Assembly: GCF_000787575.1 (NCBI RefSeq)
Contig: NW_012236518.1
Coordinates: 62,001 to 126,000 of the forward strand
Length of the DNA: 64,000 bases
Origin: Acytostelium subglobosum LB1
Lineage: Eukaryota; Evosea; Eumycetozoa; Acytosteliales; Acytosteliaceae
Reading direction: 5' to 3'
Shown: one piece after another, positions 1 to 12,255 of the stretch
Position numbering within the stretch: the stretch's first letter is position 1
How the letters are laid out: every line of letters starts with the position of its first letter
The notes under the pieces: model-generated
Seen by the model: the letters and a program-made list of their open reading frames with translations, nothing else
The model's database searches: none
What the model was told of the DNA's origin: nothing
Program-made: the position numbers and the translations under genes

Positions 1-269
1 ATATCGATTGGTCATACTTACAAGTGATGACATTGTGTTGTAGATATATGATTGGATTGATTATAAGTATATGTTCGACTGTCACATCATCCCTAAAGTG
101 ATCATCATCTCTGTTGAGTGTTTGGGAATCCCAAAAAGATCTGACAGGGTGTGATTCGTCAAAATCGCCAAGTAAGAGGTCGAGCAATGCACTTGATGTT
201 CATTTATTCATTCATTGTCACAGCATTATACAAGTCATTGTTACATAACAAACAAATATATTTTAATTT

Positions 270-1972
270 ATGAGTGTAACTAATATCATTGGTAAACTAC
301 CATCATTGAAACTATTCCAGAGAGCACTGGCTAATGGTGATAGAGTGGCCATCGTTAATAATGTAGTCGTCCACAACAACAACAGTACCAACAATCAATC
401 ATCATCATTCACTTACAATCAATTACTTCATGAATCATACTTGATACAACAACAACTCACACATAATTTGACATTACGTAATCAGTCACCTGACTTGGAA
501 CAACAGCGTGTGGCATTCATTGCCGCACCTGGCTTTGACTATGTTCGCACACAGTGGGCTGCATGGCGTGCTGGTGGCGTAGCTGTGCCATTGGCCATAT
601 CACATCCAGAGAGGGAGTTACACTACACACTGACCAACTCGCAGCCCTCACACTTGGTGACCACATCCGCAATGCAGGACAAGGTGTCATCATTGGCTAA
701 AGAATTGAACATCCCTCTGATCGTACTGCCTCCACCTTCAAATGATAGAATTGTTGTGGACCCTGTTGAGGCAGCCCACCACAATACACCATTTGACTCG
801 AGAAGGAATGCCATGATGATATATACAAGTGGAACAACGGGCAAGCCAAAAGGTTGTGTGACAACACACAACACGGTCCAAGCTCAGGTCACTGCATTGG
901 TCGACGCATGGAAATGGGTCCCAGACGACAGGATACTACACATACTCCCTCTGCATCATGTACATGGTGTAATCAACGCACTGACTTGTGCCCTCTGGAG
1001 TGGCGCCACAGCTGAGATCATGGACAGATTTGATCCTCACGCTGTCCATGACCGCATCATCGCTGGAGCAAACCCTGGAAGCGGTATGTCGCCAATATCC
1101 CTGTTCATGGCCGTGCCAACGATATACTCAAAGTTGGTGTCAACGTTTGATGCCACTACCGATGCAGCAACACGTCAAAGGATGTCGGCTGCATGGAGGA
1201 CATTGCGACTGATGGTCAGTGGATCGGCAGCCCTGCCGGCGCCACTCTTTGACAGATGGGAAACCATCACTGGCCAGCGATTGCTCGAGCGCTACGGTAT
1301 GACAGAGATTGGCATGGCCCTATCCAACCCTTACGAGATGGCCGGACGACTGGGGGGAACTGTGGGCTATCCGCTGCCCGGAGTGGATGTGCGTGTCGAG
1401 GACGATGGCCAGCTCCTTGTGAGGGGTCCACAGCTCTTCAAAGAGTACTGGCAGAGACCGGATGCGACCAAGGAATGCTTCACAGACGATGGATACTTCA
1501 AGACTGGTGACACGGTTGCAGTGGACAACACTGGCAGATTCAGCATCCTTGGACGAACAAGTGTGGACATTATCAAGTCTGCTGGATACAAAATCAGTGC
1601 ACTGGACATTGAACGTGAGCTACTCGCACATCCATCCATCCTTGATGTCGCAGTCATTGGTTTACCAGATGAACAATATGGACAAACAATTGGTGTCATC
1701 CTTGTTGCCAAACCTGTAAGTGTGATTGACTAATTGATTGATTGGTTGATGGCTAACAATGGATATAATGACAGGGACATGATCAATTCAATTTGGAGGA
1801 GCTTCAACAATGGTGCAAACAAAGAATGGCACCGTATAAGCAACCAAGACAACTGTTGTGGCTGGTAGAGATACCAAAGAATCCAATGATGAAGGTCAAC
1901 AAGAAGTCATTGGTCCAGTTATTTGCCAACAACAACAACAACAACAACAATAGTGGAAGTGGCAGCTCATAG
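270..1972 (+). CDS. Malonyl-CoA/acyl-CoA synthetase, ACSF3-like (AMP-binding enzyme)
   Basis: Two exons, 270-1715 and 1775-1972, joined in phase 0 across a 59-base intron (GTAAGT...ACAG), giving about 547 aa. The ANL-superfamily phosphate loop YTSGTTGKPKG lies at residues 185-195, YGMTEIG near 343 and the hinge region GYKISALDIE near 438. Exon 2 supplies the C-terminal lysine motif (NPMMKVNKKSL), so without it the enzyme would lack its catalytic lysine. LPLHHVHG and the YGMTEIG context are typical of ACSF3, which makes malonyl-CoA from malonate and CoA, in animals inside mitochondria. The first 20 residues carry few charges and are not a clear presequence, so location is uncertain. The protein ends in a polyasparagine and Gly/Ser tail, common in dictyostelids. 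Another medium-chain acyl-CoA or related AMP-forming ligase is the alternative. Confidence 0.9.
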
Positions 1973-4285
1973 TCACTCAGTACCAATCAATCACATGATG
2001 ATCATCACATATTGCCTAGTTTAGAGAGAAGTGACTGCTCATCTCAAAAATTGGGCCTTAGATGAGCCCCATCATCTCCAATGTCATCTCCTGCGACGCA
2101 CACTATTTCAAAGCAACGCCAAGCCACGCCACGCAAAAAGACACCCCAATAGCTCCAACCAAGATGCACGCGTATGTAAACAAGTTCCCATTCCTGATGA
2201 CTGCCCTTCACGAACTCATCACCAACCAGACAGTCGCACTTTTATGTTTCCTCAGTTGTTTGTAGAGTTATCGCCCAGTATCAATCACATCACACACACT
2301 CCCGATCAGGTGATTATCATTGCCAAAAGGTCCGGTGAGTCAATCATTTCCCCAAGGCCTGATGGGGGGTCCGATCACCAACCCCAACCCCACCAACTTA
2401 TCAATTTACACCTTATATATATTTCCAGCCACATGAATAATCAAGTGTGTTAGTAGTTGGCTATTATCCCCACATAACGGGCCTCTGGAAAGGCTTGCAG
2501 GGTATCCTTTGCACCTACCTTCCTTCCATCCACCAACACACACTTTTTAAATGATTGATTGAACTATCCATCATGCACATCAACTCTTCAAATAGTGAGA
2601 TATATATTATATTTATATATATATATACTAGCAAGCAAGAGTTTAAACCATCAGCAGTACCACGACCATCAACACTCAACCCCCTTTGGCCATCATTACC
2701 ACGACACGATCCCTGCTACTGGCCATCAAGTCCAACTCACACACACACACACTCTCACCAATCCCACACACACACATTTACATTGAGTGTGCAACTCACT
2801 CAACCTAGAAACACACATTGATTGATTGCTATGCTACAGTATCATATGATGATCGATGTGTTAGTGTAATCCTGCCTGACTGACTATATGATTGGTTGAC
2901 TGACTGACTGACTGACTGCCTGCCAATTCACACCACCACCATCAATCAATCAATCAATCCATCCTTCCATCTCCATCTCAACATCCATCGCCAAACAACA
3001 ACAACCAATTATTTCAACAAACAGTACCCAGCCATCAGTCCGACACCTTCACATCACATAACTTCCTATCTCTTCCTTTGACTCTCTATCTATCTCTTTC
3101 ATCTCCAGTCATTCAATCAATCAATCAATCAATTCTCTTTTTTTCTAACTGGACAACAACAGGTCATTCAACTTTGGTCTCAATCTCACATTTGGTTCCA
3201 ACAACATAACTGGACCACATTTTGGATTGGATTCAAACAGACTACTAGTATTTGGTACAGGTAATGCATCATCATCATCATCATTATGTGTTGGACCATC
3301 AATATATATACATTCTATAATTCATTGATTGATTGATTGATTTTTGGTTTGATTGACACAAACCATCGTCAAGTAGTAGTAGTGGCTCTCCCTCCCCTCG
3401 CTATCGGCCCCAACAAACTTATCCCTTCATTCAGGGATATATTCACCTGTACTGCCCATCACACACTAGGGAACTCCTAAACAGTACCTCTTTACCACAC
3501 ACACACACACACACACATAGATTGATCAACAACAAACCTACCACCATTCATATATCTATCTCTCTATCTATTAATCAATCAATTAATTAATACACACAGC
3601 TCCGTACTCACTCTCTCACTCAATTGATGTTGATCCTGAATCAATCAAACAACCAACCAACCACAAAAGGTTAGATAAATAATTTCTTCCTTCCAATTTG
3701 GTTGACCTACCTACCTACCTCCTCCAACTATTGTTGTACTTTGTATTTTCCATCCATCCATCATCCATCCATCAATCCATCAATCCCATCCATATATATA
3801 TATGTTTGACACAGCAGTAATCTCCTACTCTCCCTCTCACTCTAACTCTCTACCTCTTTCGGACATCAAAACCAACAACAACAACACACCATCCTCATCA
3901 CTCACTCACTCACTCACTAGAATATTAATTATCATAATGTTGTAGAAGTAGTAGAGTCTGGTGTCACAATAATTATAATATTAATATTGAATATTTAAAA
4001 ATATTTATTATTCAGTTGTTATTGGTTGAGTAACTCACTCGATCATATTCTCTCGCTGTACATTGACACGAGTATCTAATCTCTCTAACTCTCTTTTGCT
4101 TTCCGTCCATCTAATCAATATTTCCAGGACTTCCAATCAATTAATCAATCACATATATACATTAATCAACATAATCCTCATATTGTATTATTAATCATCA
4201 ACCTAATGCACAACTTGTAATATTTATTACCAATAACTATAACAATATATATATAATATATATTATATAATCCATTTAGTATCAA
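1973..4285. other. Low-complexity intergenic region and probable kinase 5' leader
   Basis: These 2.3 kb hold no gene I can support. They are filled with short tandem repeats: CA runs near 2736-2776 and 3494-3516, CAATC and CCATC tetramers, GACT repeats near 2888-2916, and a very AT-rich stretch at about 3925-4285 directly before the kinase start. Small open frames around 2031-2453 and 2555-2821 have repeat-driven composition and no recognisable protein. The 3' part is probably promoter plus 5' UTR of the kinase gene. Confidence 0.6.
3494..3516. repeat. (CA)n microsatellite
   Basis: An uninterrupted run of AC dinucleotides, about eleven units, in the long spacer before the NDR kinase. A shorter (CA)n tract lies near 2736-2750. 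Confidence 0.9.
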
Positions 4286-7200
4286 ATGATGATGGACCCT
4301 ATATTGGCAACGACGCAGCCACCTCCACATCAATTGGACACTATATCATATGGCCTACAACAACAATCAACAACATCAACATCAGTTGGAAATATCAATA
4401 TAAATATCAATATCAACGCACATATAAATATCAATCCTGATCAGCAGTTTGAAACACCAACAATTATTGTCGACAATAGTAATAATGGTGATGAAGTTGT
4501 AGCCACAGACAATAATAATAATGGAGATGATACACAACAACAACAACAGCAACAACAAGATTATGGCAGTCTGTCACCTGGACGTCTGTCGAAATCACAG
4601 AGTTTCCTGTCACTCAAACTCACTTGGTTTGGCAATATGATTGGACGCAACAAGCGATTGAAACACTCGACTAGCTTTGGCAGCTACAAGAATGATCGCG
4701 ATTCAAATAGTAATAGTGGTGGTGCTGGTGATGACTCCAATCAATCATCATCAAACAATGAGAATAATACTGCCACCTCTATATCCTGCTCAGTGCCAAC
4801 ATCACCTCCAATGTGTAGCAGCACAACCAATGGAGGAGGCGACAGCACCAACAACAACAACAACAGCGGCAACAATATATATGATGAGAATCGATTGAGG
4901 AGCAGTAGTAATGGTCCACGAAGGAAGTCATCTTTCCGTGGATTCTTCTCATTCCTCAACAACAAACCAGAGACTGCTGCCACACCAGCACCAATCAAGA
5001 GTCCAAGACCCAGGAGTCAGAAGCTGAGTAGCAGTCTGAGTTGTGGCAATTTGCCAACGATAAAGACAATGTCCAAGGGTGCAGGCGGCAGTGGCAATTG
5101 TAGTGGACAAGGTAGCAATGCAGGCAGCAACTCTGGAAGCAGTCGCAAGATCAACAGAAGTAGCACATACAGCAAGTTGTTCAGACAGAATACAATGAGC
5201 AGACTCAAGAATCAGGAGCGCAACTCCCTCGACCACCCTCTGCCACCATCTTCATCGTCATCCTCCAACACAACTTCATTCATCAATCGAAGCAGTGATA
5301 TGTCATCCGATGATCTATTGCCAGTTCCAAGGAAGATGGACGGTGACACATCAGGATTCAGCATTAGCAGTGGTGGTAACAGTGGACTGAGCAGCAGCGA
5401 TGGCGCAAAGAACATCACCCCGACATTGACATCATCTTCGTCCAAGCGTCCACTTCAGCGCGCACAGACTGACATCAAGTCATTGAAGAAGGCAGCCTTG
5501 GAGCTTGGTGGTGGACAATCTGATCAGACGATCGCCGGCAGTGATGATTTGAGAACACCATCACCCTCAATCGACCTTGACTCGTGTACTTCAAGCCAGA
5601 ACAGCTCACCATCGTCATCTGGTTCACACACATGGTCCAAGCCCTCCAAGATTAAAGTGTTGCTCTCCCGCACATCAGAGCCACAACTGAGCAGCAGTGG
5701 ACCGCCTACACCGAAGAGCACCGACAACATGTCCCCACTGATGCTCAAGATTGGCCACCATCACTGGGGTGGTACGCCACCAGACAGCATCAGTCTCCAT
5801 CATGTGGTCAACTCCAATAATAAGTCTGGCCTGGCACAGCTGGGACAGAGCAGGTCGCAGTCTGAGACCCACATCCACCGAACATCGTCCAAATGGGTGA
5901 TGGCTGCGCCATCCTCACCCCCACCCAACTATGTGCCTCCACGTCCTTGTGCCTCACCAACCGATCTGTCACCTGACAACTGTCTCTCGCCAATCTCATC
6001 AATGATCCGTGTCTACTACGTACCCATACTAGAGGATGTGGCATCTCCATCACATGCGGACACCGCCATAACCCTAGCCGCACTGTCCCCACCAACAACC
6101 AGTGTGAATGTGACCGTGACTGCATCCGTGTCACCAGTGTTCTACACCAACTTTTGGACACAACTTATATCCAACGTGACAACCGTCAAGGAGGTGATTG
6201 AGCAACTGTCCACTCGAGTCGATCGTCCAGTGGATGGCCTGCGCCTGTGCTGCACGCCCAACATCTACGACTATCTGGACGACGACAAGATGCTCAACAC
6301 GCTGAGGATCAAGAAGTTCTACCTTATGGAGGTGGCCGTCGAGATGATCGTGCACGAGCGCGAGATCGCCCCCAACCTCAGCTCACTGATCACGGGCAGC
6401 GGCGAGATCCTCAAGGACGCTGCTGGCCAGCCTACGCTCAACGTCAGCAAGAGCTGGTCGCCCAGTTTCTTCTGCAAGTTCTCGACTTCAAACGGTCGCG
6501 GAACCACACGCAGTGGCCTGGGCCTGGGTGCCAGTCCTGACTCACTCAGCGAGGACTACCTTATGGACGATGACGAGGATGACGAGGACGACGACATTGA
6601 TCCCAGCCATCACAACAACAATAACAACAACAGGGCAGCATTACAATCGAGCAGCTACACACCGATGGGTCTGGCGGCGAGCGTGGAGCGAGGCAACGCC
6701 GACCCTCAAGAGGAGCTGTCTGCACAGGCCAAGGAGAAGATCAAGATCATGGACAACTACTTCCGCCACTACTACCGCGAGCTGGAGACATACCTCGCGC
6801 AGCGAAAGAAGCGTATGGAGAGTCTGGTGCAGGCACTGTCCGACTCGAACATCAAGGAGAACTCGATCGCCTACCAGCGATGTATCCGCGAGAACATCGA
6901 CAAGGAGAGCACGTATCTGCGACAGAAGCGCGCACACATCGGACCCAGTGACTTTAGGAAGCTGTCCATCATTGGCAAGGGTGGCTTTGGCATCGTGTAC
7001 CTGGCCATCAAGAAGGACTCGAACGAGATCATCACGCTCAAGGTGATACGCAAGTCCAACTACCATCGCGCCAACCAGATGACATCCGTGTCCAAGGAGA
7101 AGGAGGTGATGATGATCCCCAACACCTGTCGCGACAACAACTCTCGTCACTGGATCACTCGTCTACTGTACTCATTCCAGGATGCCAACTACCTGTACCT

Positions 7201-8610
7201 GGGCATGGAGTACCATTGTGGTGGCGACTTCAAGTCGTTGCTCTCCAACCTGGTGCGCCTGTCCGATGACATGGCATCATTCTACTTTGCCGAGATGATC
7301 TTGGCCATTGAGTCCCTGCACAAGTTGGGCTACATCCATCGTGACATCAAGCCCAGCAACTTTGTCCTCGACAAGTTTGGTCACATCAAGTTGATTGACT
7401 TTGGTCTGAGTCGTGATGGATTCATCTGTCACAACTCCAAGTACTACAATACCTGGAAGAACATTCTCAACAACGTAAGTCATCCTTGGTTCACTCATTC
7501 GTTCATCCATTCAATTACTAACAATCCATTGCCAACAGAGAGATGATCTCAAGTTGCCCAACTTGCCCAAGTTCAAGGATGCCAGGAAATATGTAAATAG
7601 CAAGGTGGTATGTATACTCAATCACTCAAGCAATCCAATCCAATGACTCACTCACACATCCAATCCATCACAAATCCCAGACTTACTCCAAGGTTGGCTC
7701 GCCAGACTACATGGGCCCAGAGATGCTCACTGGTAAGGGTTACGACAATACTTATGACTACTGGTCATTGGGTGTTGTATTGTTTGAGATGTTGTTTGGT
7801 GACACACCATTCGCCGGCGAGACGGCAGAGGATGTGTTCAAGAATATCATCGATTGGAAGAAGGTATTGGATTGGGACTACCTCGGCCCATACTTCTCAG
7901 ACAATGCCAGGGATCTCCTGCAGCGACTGTTGTGCGAACCAGAGAAGCGATTGACTCCCGAGGAGTTGAAGCTGCATCCATTCTTTGATGGCATCGACTG
8001 GGAGAACATCAAGAACATCGAGCCACCATTCGTGCCACAGGTGCAGAGCGATGTGGACCTCAGCTACTTTGTCGATGCCAAGGACATCAACGAGGAGGAT
8101 GGCGACTACGAGGAGGTGGTCGAGGCCGTCACCAACAATGCAGACAACGAGGATGCACCACAGGCGCCCGAGGAGCAGGACGAGACATTTAGATCGATGC
8201 CCTTTGGTGGCTTCAACTTCCAGCGATTCCCATCGATTGTGGAAGGCGCTCGAGCCAAAGGCCTGATCAAGTCTTTCTACGTGGAGGAGCGTTGCATGTC
8301 ACGCGCGACCAGCAACTCATCGCTCACCAGTCCGGCCAACAGCTGCACGAGCTCGCCCACTATCCAGTCGGCCAATGGACCACGTGTATTGAACTCTAGC
8401 AACAACAGTGCCTTCAACTCTCCAATGGTCGTCATGAATGGCAGTGGTGGAAACATCCCCACCATGACGACACCATCCACGCCCTCTGGAATGAATCCAA
8501 CCAGCCCAACAGCATCACCATCCCTGACTAGTCCCTCGCCCACAATGTCTGGATACACGCCAAAGATCCAGATACTGCGGGTGGGCTCATCGATCAAGCC
8601 AAAGAAATAA
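4286..8610 (+). CDS. NDR/LATS-class AGC serine/threonine kinase with long N-terminal extension
   Basis: Three exons, 4286-7474, 7539-7607 and 7681-8610, all joined in phase 0, encode about 1395 aa. Residues 1-570 are Ser/Asn-rich low complexity with basic patches. Residues about 572-690 form a compact region that looks like a ubiquitin/RA-like fold. An NDR-type N-terminal helix ([13 protein letters not shown] onward) precedes the kinase domain at about 890. The glycine loop GKGGFG is near 897, HRDIKPSN near 1018 and DFG near 1038. The insert between DFG and GSPDYMGPE, encoded by the small middle exon, is the NDR/LATS hallmark; NDR kinases bind MOB proteins and act in polarity, cytokinesis and Hippo-like signalling. 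The C-terminal tail has FGGFNFQRF and a Ser/Thr-rich end. It resembles the large dictyostelid NDR paralogues (ndrC/ndrD type) but I cannot choose between them. Confidence 0.92.
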
Positions 8611-8762
8611 AGTCACTAAAAGGGCATGCCTTCACTTGATAGGTTAAGGTGTGTACCCTTGTACTCTAAAGCTTAGCCACCATTAATAAGGTGATAGATT
8701 GATTGATTGAAGTGATACAATGTACATTTGGATGTATTTATTGATAGTGATCGATTGATTGA

Positions 8763-9800
8763 TCACTCCATGATCCAGCCATGGCTGACAATGAGTGATT
8801 GGCCAGTTAGAGCTTTGGATGGCGCAGAGGCAAACATGACGGCAACATCGTTGATGTCGTCAAAGGTGGTAAACTCACCGTCCACGGTGTCCTTGAGCAT
8901 GACAGACTTGATGACTTGCTCCTGGGAGATGTTGAGCTTGGAGGCAATCTCTGGGATCTGCTTCTCGACCAAAGCAGTCCTGACAAAGCCTGGACAGATC
9001 ATGTTGGACTTGACGTTGTACTTGGCGCCCTCGCGTGCGCACGAGCGTGTGAGACCCTCCAAACCGTGCTTGGCTGTGACGTATGGGGCCTTGAACTCAG
9101 AGGCGTACTTGCTGTGCACACTGCCGATGAAGATGAGGGAGCCGCCACGGTTGACGTCCTTCTTGAACTCCTGGATGCCGAACTTGGCGCACAGGAAAGC
9201 ACCGTCCAGATGGACGGCAAGCATCTTTCGCCAGTTGGCCAATGACAGCTCCTCGATGGGCTCAATATGTTGGAAGCCTGCGTTGGACACGACGACGTCC
9301 AAACCTCCAAACTGCTTCACGGTGGCACCGATTGCTGCGCCAACCTGTTCCTCACTAGTAATATCAACAGTCAATGGCAACACACAACCAGGGTAGGTAT
9401 CATTCAAAGTCCTGCACACCTGCTCTGTCAGTGGGCCATTCAGGTCTGCAATAGCAACCTTTGCGCCTTCAGCAAGGTATCTCTCTGATGTTTGATTAAG
9501 AGAGTGAGTGAGTGATTGATTGAATGTGAGTGATTGAATGAATGACTTACGTGCAATACCATGTCCAATGCCACCAGCGGCACCGGTAATGAAACAGACT
9601 TTATTCTTCATCATCTTGGTATGTGATGTACGTGGATCGGTTGTGGATGTCTTTGTTGTGCTGTAACTGTTGGCAATGCCTGTTGTGAGGAGTGGAATGG
9701 ATAATGAACTGTTGTTGATGACAGTGTTGTTGAGACGTGTGACGTTGGTTCTGAACACAGCTGTCGAAGCAGGACCGTAACTCTTTAATAAACTAAACAT
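8763..9800 (-). CDS. 3-hydroxybutyrate dehydrogenase (short-chain dehydrogenase), probably mitochondrial
   Basis: Minus-strand gene with exons 9551-9800 and 8763-9484; the 66-base intron (9485-9550) interrupts the nucleotide-binding motif and removing it gives a continuous 323-aa SDR. The NAD-binding motif TGAAGGIGHGIA sits near residues 72-83 and the catalytic pair is YVTAK, followed by NMICPGFVRT and LVEKQIPE, which match the bacterial-type 3-hydroxybutyrate dehydrogenase family. That enzyme interconverts 3-hydroxybutyrate and acetoacetate using NAD. The first 60 residues are Ser/Thr/Asn-rich with scattered Arg and Lys and few acids, consistent with a mitochondrial presequence. Divergently transcribed from cytochrome c1 across a 0.5-kb spacer. 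Another SDR substrate remains possible. Confidence 0.88.
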   Translation of the reverse strand: MFSLLKSYGPASTAVFRTNVTRLNNTVINNSSLSIPLLTTGIANSYSTTKTSTTDPRTSHTKMMKNKVCFITGAAGGIGHGIARKSFIQSLTFNQSLTHSLNQTSERYLAEGAKVAIADLNGPLTEQVCRTLNDTYPGCVLPLTVDITSEEQVGAAIGATVKQFGGLDVVVSNAGFQHIEPIEELSLANWRKMLAVHLDGAFLCAKFGIQEFKKDVNRGGSLIFIGSVHSKYASEFKAPYVTAKHGLEGLTRSCAREGAKYNVKSNMICPGFVRTALVEKQIPEIASKLNISQEQVIKSVMLKDTVDGEFTTFDDINDVAVMFASAPSKALTGQSLIVSHGWIME

Positions 9801-10295
9801 TATTATTATTGATCGTATTGGATATTTCTATCTATGTTTGAATTGAATGATTGATAACGAATTTATAACTAAAGAGGGTGGGAACCGTGTGATCATCACC
9901 CAACTAATGACTAAATCGCGACTCCATTGTCGAACAGAGCCTATTCATCATGCATTTATCCCCACCCCTTTCAGTCATGTGATCATTCTTGTCGAATGAT
10001 GGACCATCATTTACCTTTTTTGAAATTGAACCGAGGACATTTGTGTTTGGCGTTCAATCTCAGAGATAGAGCCGACTAGTGAAAGATATTATATTCAATA
10101 ATCGACTTCTCCTTGACATTGTCCAAGTTGACCTTGTGTGTTTGTTTGATTGTTCCAAAATAGGTATCTTCCCGAAGTTCAACTATGAAAAATGAGCGGC
10201 TAGTTTAGCGAAACGAAAGAAGTTGTAGTTTCATTAGTTGTAGTGCACTCACTCATTGCTTGTTTATATATATATATATATAACATTACATTAAT
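9801..10295. other. Divergent spacer between hydroxybutyrate dehydrogenase and cytochrome c1
   Basis: No coding region is supported here. The spacer serves as a presumed bidirectional promoter for the flanking genes and contains an (AT)n tract at about 10265-10282 just before the cytochrome c1 start. No convincing RNA gene was found. Confidence 0.5.
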
Positions 10296-11355
10296 ATGTT
10301 CAATCATCTTAGATCAAATGTAGGTAATGGCAAGCAACATAGCGACAGAGTGATCTACTTTGATGAACTTCAGGAACAGCTCTATCTTGATACCACACCA
10401 CCACCGCGACACCAACAGCCAGATGAATAATGAACATCAAATGACAAGTTGTGTGACTGACCTATAACGACAACAATAACGACAGGCCAAGACATACTTG
10501 GGTACGATCACAGCCATTGGAGCATCGTTGACCACAGGCACATTGTTCATGTCCGATGACTTTGCTCAACCACCCGAATACCCATGGAACCATCGTTTCC
10601 CCTGGCAATCATTCGATCACGCTTCAATTCGTCGTGGTCATCACGTCTACACTCAAGTCTGTGCCACCTGTCACAGTCTCGACATGATCTCATATCGTCA
10701 TCTCATCGACGTTGCCTACACTGTCGACGAGATGAAGGCATTCACAGCTGAGCTCACTGTACGTACAATACAATGTGTGTAAAGGTGATCCTCGACACTG
10801 GCTCACACTCAATCAATCAATCAATCCAATACATACATCTAGGTTGAGGATGGACCAGACTCAGAGGGAGAGATGTTTGAGCGCAAGGCAGCCATCACCG
10901 ACTACCATCCCAAGCCATATCCCAATCAGAACGCAGCTCGTTTCTCAAACAATGGTGCACTCCCACCCGATATGTCACTGGTGATCAAGGCACGCTCTCG
11001 TCACGAGGACTACGTCTTCTCACTGTTGACCAGCTACGTCGACCCACCCACTGGAGTCAAAATCGTTGGCGGTCAGCACTTCAATCCATACTTCCCTGGC
11101 ACCAAGATTGCCATGGCGCCACCCTTGTCTGAGGGTGCACTCGAGTTTGACGATGGCACTGACAACTCTGTGTCGCAGATGGCCAAGGATGTCAGCACAT
11201 TCCTTGCATGGGCGTCCGAGCCTGAGCACGACGACAGAAAGAAGATGGGATTCAAGATCATTCTCGGTCTCGGCCTCATTGCCGTGCCAATGTTCTACTG
11301 GAAGCGTTTGAAGTGGAGCACAATCAAGACACGCAAGATTGAGTTCAAGGATTGA
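10296..11355 (+). CDS. cyc1: Cytochrome c1, heme protein of respiratory complex III
   Basis: The heme-binding CATCH motif (CxxCH), the RRGHHVY segment before it and the [20 protein letters not shown] and [11 protein letters not shown] segments identify cytochrome c1, which passes electrons from the Rieske protein to cytochrome c. A hydrophobic segment near the C-terminus ([15 protein letters not shown]) is the membrane anchor facing the intermembrane space. Exons 10486-10758 and 10843-11355 are clear. The first exon is inferred as 10296-10319 (MFNHLRSN), in phase 0 with a GTAGGT donor and a 165-base intron; it supplies a basic N-terminus to the hydrophobic sorting segment. Total about 269 aa. 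The start is the least certain part, because the proposed intron itself stays open for over 30 codons in frame with the ATG. Confidence 0.9.
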
Positions 11356-11766
11356 TCAAGATGATTGAAACATGCAGCAGCAGCAAACAGGCAGCACAAT
11401 ATAAACTATATACTTTACGATACTATACGATGGTAATCACTTTGTGAGAGTGGTGTCTAGATTGTGCTGTTGAAGGGTCCTTACGCTTTATTAGAATACA
11501 TAACGTAGACGATTGGGATTGGGCAGGCGAGGGTTGTGACTGCATGATGATGATGAATGTGTGTAAAGGGTGATCAGGGTTGGCGACATTGCTGATTGTT
11601 CCAACTCATTTGGTCCTGAGAGTATGTCTCTATCTCTATCTCTATCTTGTTCTCTTTCTCTCTCTCTCTCTGTGTGGTGTGAGGTCCTCTATATGTATAT
11701 GAGTGATGATGATGATGGTGATGATCGAAAAGTGCTGTATTGATTGATAGTAGTGCTGTTTGACGC
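11356..11766. other. Convergent 3' spacer with CT-rich repeat
   Basis: This spacer separates the convergent cytochrome c1 and Uev1 genes. It contains a TCTATC/TC repeat at about 11626-11672 and a GATGATGATG run near 11704-11722. No gene was seen. Confidence 0.6.
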
Positions 11767-12255
11767 TTAGTATGAAGATCCATCGGGTGGCTGAGCCAGC
11801 TTCTTGTTGGCTGGAGTGTTCATCTCACGTCGCAATTCGATGAGGATAGCCTCAATGTTTGTCTTTGAGACCCAGTTGTTGAGCAATGGGAAGTTCTTTG
11901 GCTCGACGACGCCACTTTGAGCGTTAACGCAACCCATGTTGATCTTTGAGATGAACTTGACTGTTGGAGGCTTGTTTGGATAGTCCTTATCACAGAACAC
12001 CTTGACTGTGTATATTCTATTCTCATGTGTAGTCTATAGTATGAAACATTTGTTAGTGATTGATTGATTGAATGATTGGGATTGAATGAATGAATATACA
12101 CTTACACCATTCTGACCTATTATAGTACAAATCCAAGATGAAAGGAATGTGTCATCTGGTGATTCAAGACCATAAGATACGTTGCCATCGCCTACGCCCT
12201 TCTCACCCTTCTCCAGCTCTTCAAGCAGTCTGAAATTGCGTGGTACTGTTGCCAT
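11767..12255 (-). CDS. Ubiquitin-conjugating enzyme variant Uev1/Mms2
   Basis: Minus-strand gene with exons 12106-12255 (50 codons) and 11767-12033, joined in phase 0 over a 72-base intron, giving 138 aa. The protein begins [20 protein letters not shown] and contains the E2-fold segments [31 protein letters not shown] and NPL-like PLLNNW, but there is no catalytic cysteine in the E2 active-site position. That is the defining feature of UEV proteins (Mms2/UBE2V1/2), which partner Ubc13 to build Lys63-linked ubiquitin chains in DNA damage tolerance and signalling. The length is close to the 137-145 aa usual for the family. The call is firm at family level. Confidence 0.95.

Noticed and set aside
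1-269. Possible tail of an upstream gene at the window start
   Set aside because: No frame with convincing codon use and no splice or stop pattern that could be tied to a gene.
2031-2453. 140-codon open frame in the spacer before the NDR kinase
   Set aside because: Rich in His/Pro/Ser from simple repeats, no homologous pattern, no intron signals.
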